DNA of 64,000 nt from Phlebotomus papatasi (GCF_024763615.1 NC_077223.1:2046001-2110000), one strand, 5' to 3'; counted from the stretch's first letter, positions 32,790-44,828 are shown. Notes: a model not told the origin generated them from the sequence alone. Program-made: numbers and translations.

Positions 32790-34421
32790 GATAATCTGGT
32801 AACAAAGAATAACTACAATTGTATTAAATTCTAACCTCAATTATTTCCTTTTTCTCATTTTCTCCAATTTGTGAGTGCTTTAAGAATGATTACAAAATTC
32901 ATCTAAGCTCAGTGAGAAGCTGTGAAAGAGCCCATTCCAGCGGAAACTTAATTACCCATAAAATGTGAAATTTTCCAACAGTTGCTGACTCATTTTCCAC
33001 CCAGCACGACTATTCGTTCAAGGGAATGCGTAAGAATCTACCCCATCTCCCCAGGACTGAGAATTAACATTATTAGTAAATTATTGTTGTCCACAGGGTG
33101 CAATTATGCAGCCATGGGAGAAAAGTTCTCCCCTTTGAAGTTTCCTATCTTTGGCAAAAGGGAGGAAATTACTCCGAGGATGACCGTTAAACCACAAAAT
33201 ATTTCACTGCAGGAACTTTAACATAAACTTCTACCCCTTCAAAGTAAAGAGGCACACATCTTTCCAGCATTGATGATATAGGGGTTAGAAAGCTCTTTAG
33301 GAAAATTAGGAAAATATTCACTACCCAATGAACTTTTAATGGGTAGTAAAATCAATTTCCGATTAAAATTTATTTATGGCTTTTTGTTGGCAAATTTGCT
33401 CACCATTCATCACTACTCCCAGTGTGATTGTGGTGCAAAATTGTTCATAGGGCGGATGCTGAATTTTCAATGCATAAATGGCCTTTCGAAAATTGAATTA
33501 TTGCCAAAATGTATGACGATAGAACACTTTTTTTCCTCACTGATTGTCAACTTTATTTTCAAATGTGTGTCATGAAACATGTCAGAGTGAATTTCCCTGC
33601 TTCACGTCCTCCTTGGCTAATTTCATTTATTCACCGGTCGTGGTAAAATTAAAAACCGTGTCTGTCAACGTGCTTTTTTTCTGTTAAAAAAAATTTTCAG
33701 AACAGTGTGAATTGGGGAAGAGTTAATTAAAAATCAATAAATGGGCATTGTTTTGTCTCTGGTTAACGCTATTCAACACCCTGAGGGATTATTGACAAGT
33801 GGCAAAAGACGAGGTGATGGTTCAAAATTAAAGCATATTGAATACCATCATGCCTCCCCTTGTGTATTGTATTCCATGGAAGCTCAATAGGAAATTGTTG
33901 TATTACAAAATTAATCTGCATATTGTGATCGCGAGATAAAATATGTTATATAAAATTAAATTTAATCCTATTGAATTCATTCAGTGGAAATTTATGGATT
34001 AGTATATTTTTCACTGGTACTGAACTGGAAAATCTACCATAAATATTCGATAGGGCATATCAGTGGAAAATTTTGACACTATACCATTCTAAAAGACTGA
34101 ACAGCCTGGAACAGTAAATTGAAAAGGGTTGATTGATCACTTTAATAAATCGAACCGAAAATTAATTGAATCATAAAATATCTTAGTCATTAACATAAAA
34201 TTCTTATTTATGAATATTTCCTTCTCGGTGCAATTCGATTGACGAATTCGAGCAATTATATTGGAACCCACGTAGCAAAAACTAGTCAACAAGACGTAAG
34301 TTTTAGTTAGTCTAATGCGTCTTCTGTATTGACTTAGTCATATCATCTAAAAGTCATCTGACTGAAAGTGGTTAGCTGTCAGTGATGCGACTTATCCAAT
34401 ATTTTCTGATTTTAAGAATTG
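32790..34421. other. Intron sequence, nothing recognised
   Basis: No exon, RNA gene or element border was identified. Short open frames at 32982-33221 and 33339-33575 have no recognisable motif. Confidence 0.4.
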
Positions 34422-34854
34422 TAGGGTAAGTGTGCCAAATTTCGGCATAGTTGCATGCAAACGTTAAAGTCTCAAGTTTGAAATGTAATATGTATTTTAA
34501 ATACAAATTAATTTTTTTATTCTTTCTTTTGTAAGATTGTTGCTTGGAACCTTGAAAAGAGTTTACCGTCTTTATTTACTCTAAAATAATTCTTAATATA
34601 TTTTAAAATGAATAAAAATATAGACATAACTTTGGTACCCTATTTCGGCCACCTTCATTCTTATAGTTCCTTGCCCTTCGGGAATTCTTCCAATATCTTT
34701 TTCACGTCATTTCGTTTGTCGAACCTACATTTTTTGTTATTCTTTTGCATTGTATAAGCTCTAGAGTACGTAAAATCTAAAAGTTCATGGAAAACGAGGA
34801 ACAAGAAAGGTGGCCGAAATTGCAAGCTGGCCGGAATTTGGCACACTTACCCTA
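34422..34854. mobile_element. TAGGGTAAGTGTGCC-type element (family F, copy 1)
   Basis: 433 bp. The left TAGGGTAAGTGTGCCAAATT then TCGGC pairs with the right GCCGGAATTTGGCACACTTACCCTA; TA at both borders. It is about 90 percent or more similar by eye to 36480-36909. Internal words include TTTGTAAGATTGTTGCTTGG and CTTGCCCTTCGGGAATTCTT. There is no open frame of note. Confidence 0.8.
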
Positions 34855-34938
34855 TATAAGAATTATAATTTGAGAAAAAAACAACGAATATAAAAATCTA
34901 AATAAAATATTTCTGTATACAGATTAGAATCACATTTC

Positions 34939-35411
34939 TTAACACTAAACCTACTGGCTGTTTTTGGTCATTTTTCGGTCTAATGACAAACCGCGGTATG
35001 GTAGGATACTTAACAAATTCGTCTTGGGAAAGAGGAAAAAAATAAAATTCAAACTCTGAAAAATAGGGTGAAAGGAAAACCTATTGACACTTTAAGAATT
35101 TATCTTGTCATACCTATTGGCACTTTCAGTTCCGATTTAGGATATAAAATTTGAACATCTCTTTTTAGAAGAAAAGGTAGATTACAGAAAAGACATCATA
35201 TTACTTGCATTTTAACAGATACGATAAATAAATTATATCATTTTGACAAAAGTGTCATTAGGGGTTCCCTGTCGAATAGGTGTTCCTTCCACCCTATATT
35301 ACATGCATATTTTAAGGAATTCATAAAGTTTGATAGTGACATTGTACCGCTTAAATATGTGTTAATTTTAAACCGGTCAATTTAACCGGGTTTTGGTAGG
35401 TTTAGTGTTAA
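34939..35411. mobile_element. TTAA-flanked piggyBac-like MITE, copy 1
   Basis: TTAACACTAAACCTACTGGC at the left and TTTTGGTAGGTTTAGTGTTAA at the right, with TTAA at both borders, which is the piggyBac target. It is interrupted by the family G MITE at 35064-35296. The second copy at 52649-52876 is uninterrupted and shares TAAAACTTTATGAATT-type sequence in inverted orientation. Confidence 0.65.
35064..35296. mobile_element. Family G MITE, copy 1, nested
   Basis: TAGGGTGAAAGGAAAACCTA at the left and AATAGGTGTTCCTTCCACCCTA at the right; TA borders; inside are TATTGACACTTTAAGAATTT-type words. Copies: 48512-48744 and a partial one at 62937. It sits inside the piggyBac-like MITE and is therefore younger than it. 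Confidence 0.7.
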
Positions 35412-36479
35412 TACCCTTTCTTTCAATCGAAGTCAGATAATGGTCACCGTGACGTTGGCATTTCGAAACTACCCTTACATTCGTTTTGATTGCTGTCAAG
35501 CTAATATTATTTTTATCATTCTGAGAGATGTAATAACATGTAAGACGTCTAAACGACGATTTCGAATAATTGCAGAAGAATAATTTTTCTATGCAGGATG
35601 GCATTAAGTGATACGTTACCTGTCTTTTAATCGAAGTAAATTAATGGTCACCATGACGTCGCCACTTCGACACTACCTTTATAACCATTATGATAGCTGT
35701 CTAGCTAGTAAAATTTTTGTCATTTCTTAAGCCTTCGTGTACCTCTTGCAAACTATTTCCAAATAATTAAATGATCAAATTACAAAAAGGAACACAATAA
35801 ATATTTCTATACCCTATTTTTTTTAATAATTTGATAATTTAATTATTCATAGAAATTATGGGAGTTGCAATTCAATTTATTGTAGCACTAACATTTTAAG
35901 AACCTCAGACAAAATATAAATAAATTAATAATCAATTTAGTTAGGAAACTAAATTCAGTTTTATGGTTCTAGTACTACTTTTAGATCAGAAAAATTTCAT
36001 GAGATCGAAATTCACGTTTCTTTCTTTCTCAAAGTTTTTGCATTTATCTATCCCACAACTTAACGTGATTATAATTAAAGCAATGATTAGACTAAATTTC
36101 CATAAATTTCCATAAATTTTCTACTAATCAAACCGTTTCTCGGCTTAAGTCGAGAGACGGATTAGTCAGAAATTTATGGAAATGTAATCTTATCATTATT
36201 TTGATTACAATTAGTTTAAGCCGTTTCTCGGCTTGAGTCGTAAGTCTGCCTAAGGTATTAATCCCGAAAGTCTTAATCCCGAAAACCTAAATCCCGAAAA
36301 ACTAAATTCCGAATTGGTAAAAGTAGCATTAGAAATATTTTTCAAAATTTCACTCATTGACTTTTATTGGAATTTTGTTTTATAATTTTTGTCTGAATAC
36401 TTATGCGATTTTGATTATGGTCTTTTCATTCTTTGTAACTGTTTTGCAAGGTAAAAGTTAATTTCGGACCGCATGCATA

Positions 36480-36909
36480 TAGGGTAAGTGTGCCAAATTT
36501 CGACATAGTTGCATGCAAGCGTCTGAGTCTCAAGTTTAAAATGTAATATTTTAAATACAAATTGATTTTCTTAATTCTTTCTTCTTAAAGACTGTTGCTT
36601 GGAACCTTGTAAAGAGTTTACCGTTTTTATTTACTCTAAAATCATTCTTAATACATTTTAAAATGAATAAAAATATAGACATAGCTTTGGTGCCCTATTT
36701 CGGCCACCTTCATTCTCATAGTTCCTTGCCCTTCGGGAATTCTTCCAATATCTTTTTCACGTCATCTCGTTTGTCGAATCTACATTTTTGTTATTCTTTT
36801 GCATTGTATAATCTCTAGAGTACGTAAAATATAAAAGTTCATGGAAATTCGAGGAACAAAAAAGGTGGCCGAAATTGCAAGCTGGCCGGAATTTGGCACA
36901 CTTACCCTA
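36480..36909. mobile_element. Family F element, copy 2
   Basis: Same ends as 34422-34854 in the same orientation: TAGGGTAAGTGTGCCAAATT and TTTGGCACACTTACCCTA, with TA borders. A more diverged relative follows at about 37195-37255 (AAGTGTCCGGGATTTGCAAG). To the left, 36125-36240 carries TTTCTCGGCTTAAGTCGAGA hairpins of another family. Confidence 0.75.
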
Positions 36910-37917
36910 AGCACCAATATTCTGGTTTTGAAATGTCACATTTGTTGTTTAGAACATTTTTGTTTATAACATCGTAAGTATCGTCTAATTTCTCAAAAAT
37001 ATTTGATAACATATTTACAAATGAAAAAAACATAAACCTTGGTCTGCAATATCGGACACAAAGTTTCTTGTTCATCTGGAATTGTCTATTGCTTTTCCTC
37101 AAGCATCTAGTTCATAGAGTTTACGCTTTTTTGATCATTTGCCATTGTACAACCTTTAGAAAATGAAAATGTAGATCTATGGAATTTTGAGAAACATTAC
37201 AAGTGTCCGGGATTTGCAAGCTGTCCGAAATTTCGCTCAGTCCTACTATTGTAATTTTGAACAGTTGTGTGGCAGCGAAAAGTGAGGGGCTATTCCAAAA
37301 CTATGCTTTTCACTGAATTACAATGGCAATGCACGCAACTCACAGAGATTTCTGATATAGCAGGATCACCAATTGGGTATGCTATTCACCCCTCGTTTCT
37401 ATTCTCCAGAAAAGTTAATAAACTTGCTGCATCCTATTTTGATAGAATTTAACCGGTGGATGAAGAGAGAATTTCAAATGGCTGTCATATGTTCATTGGA
37501 GCTTATGAAGGGACAAATAAATGAATAGAGCTTTATACAATAAAAGTCACTCAAATGTGATTATTTTATGAGAAGCTCTCAACTCCATATTGTGACACTG
37601 ATCCAATTCGACTAGTTTCCAGGTCGTTGCCTTTTTTAACCACTTTCAATAGCACTGGACTTGTTTAAGGGTTTACTGAAAATAAGATTTATTTTTTGTT
37701 TTTATCTCAGTCTGAGCTTTCTTGTTTCTTCACGATTCTGTCTTGCCATGGATATTTGATTAGGTCAGGGGATTTCAGGGCGGATTAAGGTTTGTACATT
37801 GTCATCATTGTTGTAGCATAAATTGTAATATAAACACTCGCTAACAGGGACACTCGTCTTGTACCTGTAAATTCTGAGTCAAAGGGAGGGTTACAAAATA
37901 TCAAGAGACACCCTTAC

Positions 37918-38119
37918 TTCTGTGTCTACATCTTTGCATATCGCATATTCCTGGAGCTGCTGTCATGACAGCAATGAGGAAAAGGATGGCTGGTAGGGTG
38001 TCTCTTGTGCTTTGAAGACGTGTGAACAATATGAGCCACAAGTTGGAGAGGTTCCTGTGTAGGATGACACTCACAAAGTCACCCAAAGGCGAAATGCACA
38101 ATTTTGCACTAAACACTAT
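37918..38119 (-). CDS. tinc: Probable further upstream exon of tincar
   Basis: This is an open minus-strand block of 202 nt, from acceptor CATTCAG to donor GTAAGG. It starts in phase 0 and ends with one base, which joins the two leading bases of the exon at 21952 to give Lys before HIWRTELDFLV. It reads IVFSAKLCISPLGDFVSV, ILHRNLSNLWLILFTRLQ, then STRDTLPAILFLIAVMTAAP, with one or two hydrophobic segments. That fits a membrane protein with several passes. The mixed composition and matched phase argue for a true exon. The link spans 16 kb and I do not recognise its sequence as strongly as the C-terminal exons, so an unrelated gene remains possible. Confidence 0.6.
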
Positions 38120-38659
38120 CTGAATGAACCTTCTGGTTGGAGTGTCAAGCGAGGTGGAAATGCACGATATGCTTCCACAGATGAGATATTAGTTAAGCAT
38201 TATATCAAATTCTTCAAAGGAACTCTACAATGTTGTCAACATGATTTATTTTTCCCATTAAAAACCACCGTATGACATAATTAAATGCAAAATTAGTCAT
38301 TTGATTTTAATCTTTCTCTTCTCTCTTCAAATATTCCATTTTAGCTGAAATTTATAAATGTTTCAGTATTATGAAATTCTGGTTTAAAGGGGAGAAATTT
38401 GAATTACAGGATTCAATTACAGGATAATCTTCGGAAATTTTGAATAGTTTTTCTCCATTTCCGATTTTTACAATTTTGACTAATTGGCGGGAAAGATAGC
38501 ATAAAAATTAATAAAAGAATTAGGTTCTCATTCAGTTGAACTTAATGGTCTTTAATACTTTTAAAAATATTTTTTTTACCCTATGTCAAAGTCAATATTT
38601 TATCTCAAAACATTATTTTTTTAAGCTTTAAAATAGTTCCGGTTTGAGGATTTACTCTG

Positions 38660-38960
38660 ATATTTTTTGAAAGAATTCGGGATTTCGGCTTTTCGGAATT
38701 TTGGCTTTCGGAATTTTAGTGTTCGGGATTTTGACCTATTCGGTATTTTGGCTTTTTGGGATTTTTACCCATCCGGGATTTCGGTTGTTTGAGATTTCGG
38801 TCTATTCGGGACTTTGACGTTCGGGATTTTGGCTTTCGGGACGGGATTATGACCCATTCTGGATTTTAGTTATTCGAGATTTCAGCCTATTCGGAATTTT
38901 GACATTCGCAATTTTGGTCTTTTCGGAATTTTAGCGTTCCGGTATTTTAGCTTCGGGAAT
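38660..38960. repeat. Degenerate tandem array of TTCGGGATTTTGGC units
   Basis: About 18 imperfect units of 15-18 bp such as TTCGGGATTTTGAC, TTCGGAATTTTGGC and ATTCGGGACTTTGAC. This is the same motif family as the palindromic elements at 32240 and 58700, here as a one-directional array next to family A. Confidence 0.65.
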
Positions 38961-39079
38961 TTTAATAAATCTAGAATTTAGCTATTCCAGATTTCAATAT
39001 ATTAAGAATTTATGTACGTGATTTGCAGCGGGACCTGTATATACGTATACGAAAAACTTTGAGATATTTAAACGTTTCC

Positions 39080-40097
39080 TAGGGTAAATTAAGCTAATTC
39101 AAAACCTGCTTCAAATGGAAATTATTCGCTACTCCAAATGAAAACGTAATTGTTATCATGATAAATACAGTACTAAATTATTATTTTTATATATTCTCTG
39201 TACCACAGTTTCATTATTTATGCTGTCTATACACTAGAAGCAATTTTCGTAAAAAATTGCTTTTTTTAAAAAATTCTGACGTTTCTACCTACAGTAAAAA
39301 AAAGCAAAAAATTTCTTTAAAAAAAGCATTTTTTAAAGAAATTTCTATTAGTGTGTAAAGGCCATTAGTTAATTTTGCTCCAAAAAAAGCGAAAATCCAT
39401 TCATATTCACAAATTTTAATTTGTTAATTTATCAGAAAAATTAAAAGTGTACCTTTTCACCATCGAATTTTTCATCGATCGGCCATGTTTTCCAATGAAA
39501 AACACAATACATTGACTATTGTTTATTCGTTTTGTTTAACATTTATGTCATATTTCTGGCTAATTTTAGTCAAATTAAGTGCTAATCTTTATTGTTAACG
39601 GTACGTGAAGTTATCAAATGATATAATTACCTTATTTCGTGAACAAAAAGGGTTTTTCTGAAGTGTCTGCAAATACTTCAATAGGAAACCCCGGAAATAT
39701 GATTTTTTTTTGGAGAGATTTTCTTATTGTTTTAGATGGGAAAGGAGAAAAGACCAGGAATAAGAACAAGTCCTGTACTCAAGAGCAACTCAACAAGGGT
39801 TTTGAAGCCTTTCGTCGCGGTTTCACTTACACTGTTTGTCTCCAATTAGAAACTTTCCTTTGTCTCCATTTACATTAATATGTTTCCTATAGCAGCATTT
39901 TACACTCGCGTATTTTTCTTGTATTAAAGAAGTTTTAAAATTATATTTAAAGAATTTTCACTAAACAGTAACACTCTAGAAGAGTCAAGGAGCAAATTTA
40001 TGTAATTCTCTTCAGAAAAAAAATGAATTTAATGTGTTGAACCTTCTGTCAAGGATAAAGCGTTTGGAAATGGTTTTGAATTAGGACATTTACCCTA
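39080..40097 (+). mobile_element. Family A element, complete, with possible pipsqueak-like fragment
   Basis: The left TAGGGTAAATTAAGCTAATT then CAAAACC and the right GGTTTTGAATTAGGACATTT then ACCCTA are inverted, with TA at both borders (1018 bp). A plus-strand frame at 39639-39878 contains KGEKTRNKNKSCTQEQLNKG then FEAFRRG. This resembles the first helices of pipsqueak/CENP-B-type DNA-binding domains of pogo transposases. The frame is not a full domain, so the element cannot move itself. It carries the hairpin insertion at 39218-39368. Confidence 0.65.
39218..39368. mobile_element. Foldback insertion, Harbinger-like, TTA target
   Basis: CTGTCTATACACTAGAAGCA then ATTTTCG at the left and the inverse AATTTCTATTAGTGTGTAAA then GGCCA at the right. 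The other family A copy (27050-27090) lacks it, and the joined flanks imply a TTA duplication. A relative in the other orientation is at 50636-50760. Confidence 0.45.
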
Positions 40098-40229
40098 CGA
40101 TTCCACGAAAGAAAGCGAAAAACTGCTATATTTTGGCCTCCTAATTCAGGGTAAAATATTTATTAATAAAGGGAAACCGGGGCAGAATTAGCTAGGGGTA
40201 GAATTAGACAGTGGGGTGTTCAAGTTTGC

Positions 40230-40600
40230 TCTAGAAGGAATATTCAATTCAATTCAATTCAATTATATATTTCTCCTCAAATCTTGCTTAGTTGCGTCTG
40301 CCGCCGACTTACCACTACCGGTCTCATCAGGTAAACGGCAAAAACCCTGAATCATAGATCGTATATGCCAGAAAATGTTATGTGTATACAATAAGATTGA
40401 TTTACAAAAATTTTAAATAATGGAATTAATAGAGTTTCCAATATCTCGTGGCGTCGGAATGTGAGGAACAAGCAGATTGAGGGAGGAAGCGACAGCTTGG
40501 CCGATGTGGCACGTGTTGCTGTCACTGGAAAGGAGACTAAGATGTGAATGCGGGATTGAATTGCGGAATATTGAGCGAACTACTATTTATTCATAGTTTC
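40230..40600 (-). mobile_element. 3' end of a non-LTR retrotransposon with (TTGAA)n tail
   Basis: On the minus strand this ends in four TTGAA units (40243-40264 on the plus strand as AATTC repeats). GC-richer sequence with CGGTAGTGGTAAGTCGGCGG precedes the tail. The tail type matches that of the element at 42280-43310. No protein frame is kept, so it is a 5'-truncated copy. Confidence 0.5.
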
Positions 40601-41935
40601 ATTCGAACATTTTTCCAAAAATTTGGAATCATTTGCAAGCTAATCGTACCCAGGTCTCCTCTAATACGGAAATAATATTTCAAGTGGAACTTGGCCTTCT
40701 CGCAAAAGTAACTTCATTACGGAAACTGTCAGTAGAACAAAATACCTTAAACTTCAAAAAAATTAATGGAAAATCTGTCCTAAATTTCGTCTTGGATTCA
40801 GATGAATTATTTTTAACTCATAGTTTCTTTGCTCAGTATCACGATATCGTTTGCAATTTGTAACTGATGACCAGGTAAATTTAAATCTTGATGAGCTTCC
40901 ATTGAGCTTTCAAAGTGAAAAATGTCCTGAATTAATAACTCAAAGTCATTATTAGGGGTTACAAAATGTCAGTATGCAAATAAATCAATGTCTAACGTGT
41001 ATATAATCCCATTGGTAAGACTTTGACCTGGTTCTGCATAGATTTATTAAGTGAGTCAATCATAAATGAAAGTCAGATATGTGGAAAATCCATAACAGGT
41101 GATGTCCGGGATTGGAAGCAAGTGAAAAATGGGGATGGGGTTTAATTAAATTTAATGCACATCGCACCCAGGAAGTGGGAATATCCAAAGTCACAAACAA
41201 GAGGCGGATGGAAGAAAATGTAGGTGTGGATCAGTGTTTTGCAGTCCTTTGTCTTTACACCATGCCAATCCTCCAACGCCCCCAACAATCCCAACCATGT
41301 TGCTGACAATGTTACCATCTCACCAAGCCTGCCGCCCCCCCCCCCTGTCGCATCAGCACAAGCTTGTCTCTAGATCACAAATGCAGAGAAAAGTACCCCA
41401 ATCTCCCCAACCATTCCAAAATAATCCAGCCCACCCTCTGAGTGTGAATGTCTAAAAAGATAGGGAAGAGAGACATTTAGATGGTAACAAAGGGGACAAG
41501 GCAAAGAACAACAGAAACACAATTCAACAACACACAGAGACCTAAACTAGTCCCTGTCTCCCAAGATGGAGATGACTGTAATCGGAGTTGGCAATAATTC
41601 CTCAAGAGAGAGGGTCTGAGGTGGTGTTTTCATATGTGACATCACACGACATATGTCTTCTGTTAGAGAAAATTGCAGGGGGTGGTCTTTAAAAGATTAT
41701 CTCAAGTTAGCAATTTTCTACCAGAAAAGTAACTCTTCGTAACTCTTTCTCCAGAAAACTTGTGCAGGTAAGCTTTGGTTACTCTATGATCAAGTAAAGG
41801 ATTGTGGAGGAGTTTTTAGTCGATTCGCCTATATTTGAACGGTTTTGATAAGTGAATAAAAACACGAGCGTAGGCAGATAAAATTCTGAAAGTGTCTCGG
41901 ATTGAGGGAAATGATGTTTTGTACGAGATTATTGG
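40601..41935. other. Unassigned sequence
   Basis: A plus frame at 40633-40863 and Pro-rich frames near 41234-41455 resemble nothing known to me. There is a long C run at about 41334-41344. Bases 41855-41935 (AAAGTGTCTCGGATTGAGGG) resemble 50305-50360. Confidence 0.35.
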
Positions 41936-42342
41936 TAGGGGAGACTGGGGCAAAAAGTCACAAATCGAAAAATTCAATATCTTCCAAGGTGAAAAAGATA
42001 GCGAGCTCAATTTTTTTTTCTATAGATAGCCTCCATAGACCTTCTTCAATGTCGTAAGTTTCTTAGAATTCGAACAAGGTATTTCGAAAATAAAAAATAT
42101 CGAAATTTTTAACCCTATTTTTGAAATATTTTCCTTGCAGAAGATAACAATTATTACCTACTTATTTTCCAAAATTGTTGCACTGGTGAATATTTTCTAA
42201 ATAATTTGGATTTTTTTGAATATGAATCCGCTATCTATTTTAGAATTTTACAAAAGTTCTTTTCTCCAGAAATCAATTTCAATTCAATTCAATTTATTAG
42301 ATTATCAAATAGGACAAACTGTCCTCTGTACAATAGTAGTCC

Positions 42343-43310
42343 CTATACAATTAATTGTCTGGGATTTAAGGAGTGCGTGGCAGTCACAAATCTGAGGATA
42401 AGCTCCCTCTTCCGCTCACGAGGTAAGCTATTCCATAAAATAATTCCCTCCACAAACAGGGAGTTGCGGAGAATGCGACACCCTGAACTTGGCACACGGA
42501 GACACGAAGCCCTAGTGGATGATCCAGTCACCACAAACTCCGCGAGATACCGTGGCCCACCAGTAAACAATAATCGGGAAACAAAGTCAACAGCACGAGC
42601 CTCCAAATAAGTGAAAAGTGGAAGACCAAGGATGGAGTTAACCCAAGGAGAAATATGATCAAACTTGCGAAGCCCAAAAACATAACGTACATAGGAGTTG
42701 AATACCCTAATCAGACGATCCTTTGTCTCAGCACTGGCACTGAAAAATAACTCTGCCCCATAAGTGAAGATAGGGATTACCAGAGCCCTAATAAGTAGGA
42801 GTCTTGTGCCCTGTGGGGTGAATACTTGGTGTCGTCTAAGGGTACGCAAGGTATGAAAAACCCTTCTGCAAATCTCAGCTGCATGGTCAGACCAAGTGAG
42901 GGTTTCATTGAAGATAATCCCCAAGTTTTTGACTTTCGAAGCAAAAGGAATAATCTCATTCCCTAGAAATAGAGGATGAGGAATGGGATTCCTCCACCTT
43001 GTATGTACAATTAGTGCTTGAGATTTAGCAGGATTCAGAACGAGACCATTGCAGTTGGCCCACTGAGAAATTCTGGAAAGATCGTCATTAATGGCTTCAA
43101 ATGTATAAAGAGAATGGAATACATCTCCGGAACAATACACCTGTAGGTCATCCGCATACAGATGATATCCACAATATCTAAGGACACGTGGGAGATCATT
43201 TATAAAAAGTGAGAACAAAATTGGCCCCAATATGGAGCCCTGAGGAACTCCATGAGTTAGAGCAAGAGCAGAGGACGAACTCTCCCCAGATCTCACAAAT
43301 CCTTTTATTA
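42343..43310 (-). pseudogene. Reverse transcriptase C-terminal half of a Jockey-superfamily LINE
   Basis: This is a minus-strand open frame. It begins in the palm domain (GVPQGSILGPILFSLFINDL), has the catalytic YADD in YHLYADDLQVYC, then KSQALIVHTRW and NLGIIFNETLTWSDHA, and ends with WNSLPRERKRELILRFVTA typical of Jockey/R1-like proteins. The enzyme copies RNA into DNA at the target site. The fingers, endonuclease and any ORF1 are missing, so it is a 5'-truncated, inactive copy. The frame is intact, suggesting recent insertion. It ends near a (TTGAA)n tail at about 42280-42296 and lies within a family H element. Confidence 0.85.
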
Positions 43311-43344
43311 AAAATCCTTTTATTAGAAATCCTTTTATTAAAAA
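43297..43344. repeat. Three 15-bp repeats at the 5' junction of the LINE
   Basis: AATCCTTTTATTAAA occurs three times in a row (second unit ending in G in place of A) exactly where the truncated retrotransposon meets the host element. In frame it adds LIKGF three times. Small junction duplications can arise when target-primed reverse transcription ends early. Confidence 0.6.
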
Positions 43345-44217
43345 TGGCCACTTGGGGTAAAAAGTAACAAAAGGCAAGGAGCAAAAAGTAATAAAAAAGC
43401 GAAGCAATTTCTGATGTCTCACGGCGAAAAGAAGCGTCATTACCATGTCTCGCCGCTTGTTCTTTGCATTGGTCAAACGATTTTCAGTTTTTTGTGTATT
43501 TTTTTCTAAAATAGCTTGAAAAGCGCTTTTCTCGTTTTCTCACTTTTCTCGCAGAGAAAACGGTGTTTTACAAAGGTGTAGATGAATAAATTTTCTATGA
43601 AAATATGCCCTCTAGGTATTTTTTCAAATTTACGGAAGCCCGCAACAAAGCGAATCAAAATACGATAATACCCAATGTCTGGTACTATTTGCCCCAGCAT
43701 TTTTGAGAATAGTCACAAAATTATCTTTTAGAAATTGGCTCGATAAACGCATTTCCTTACAAAATAGAGGAATATTACTTTCACAAAGTTGTAGAGCGGT
43801 AAATTTTCTATAAAACTGCGCTAATTAGAAATTTTTGAAGCGCTCGAGTAGTTTGTAAGAAAATAAAATATCCGTTTTGTGACTTTTTGCCCCAATCTCC
43901 CCTAATGTTTATGGAAACATAGAAAGGGCACCTTTAATATTAAAAATTTTTAATATGCTCTTAGATATCTCTAAAGTGAAAAGGAAATTAATTAGGGAAG
44001 ACCGGGGTAAAATTATTAGGAAAATAAAATTTCTCATTGCGTATAATTTATGTTTGTATCACGCTAACAAACATTTAAATGAATAGTAGGGAAGACTGGG
44101 GCAAATTTTGATTTAATTTTGAAAAGCTTGACAAATGTCAGGTGTTTCGTACTAAATTGACAACTTTGTCAGTTATCTCAAACTAATTTGACAGATAACA
44201 ATTATAACTTCAAAAAG

Positions 44218-44828
44218 TAGGGGAGACTGGGGCAAAATTTGTCAAAATGAAAATTTTAATATTCACTATTTTCTAAAATAAAAGAGACTGAGGCCTGAAT
44301 TTTTTATTATAGACCTTCTTTATTATTATATTATTATAGACCTTCTTAAACTTACAAAGTTTCAAAGGATCCGAGGAAAGATTATGTAAAATAAAAAATA
44401 GTGAAATTTTTTAACCCTATTTTTGGAATATTTGGCTTACAGAAAATACCAATACTGATTAGCTCAATTTAACCACATTTCTCGTTAAGATGGAGAAAAA
44501 TTATCTTGGACAAAGTTGTAGAGGAATAAATTTCCTATAAAAATATGTTTATCTTATATTTTTAACGTTTGCGAGAGTAAAACGTCACAAATTATCCGAA
44601 GACTGACAAAATTTGCCCCAGCAATTTTGAGAATCTCCACAAAATCGATTTTTAGAAAATGATTCGAAAATCACATTTCTTTCGAGATAGAGAACAATAG
44701 TTTTCTGCAATGTTGTAGAGCAGTAAATTTCCTATAAAAATATGCTCATTATAAAATGTTTAAGTTTTCTCAGAGATCTTGAAAGAATTAAATATGCCTT
44801 TTGACAAGTTTTGACCCAGTCTCCTCTA
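44218..44828. mobile_element. Family H element, copy 2
   Basis: TAGGGGAGACTGGGGCAAAA at the left; AAGTTTTGACCCAGTCTCCT then CTA at the right; TA borders. Shared internal words with 41936-43904 include TAGAGCAGTAAATTTCCTAT. Single ends of related elements lie at 43996 (AGGGAAGACCGGGGTAAAAT) and 44087 (TAGGGAAGACTGGGGCAAAT). Confidence 0.65.

Larger units (their letters stand above)
41936..43904. mobile_element. TAGGGGAGACTGGGGC-type element split by a LINE (family H, copy 1)
   Basis: The left TAGGGGAGACTGGGGCAAAA then AGTCACAAA and the right TTTTGTGACTTTTTGCCCCA then ATCTCCCCTA are inverted, with TA borders. The central 42280-43344 is a retrotransposon insertion; without it the element is about 900 bp. 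The copy at 44218-44828 has no LINE. AAAGTTGTAGAGCGGTAAAT and CAAAGGTGTAGATGAATAAA are internal repeats. Confidence 0.7.
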
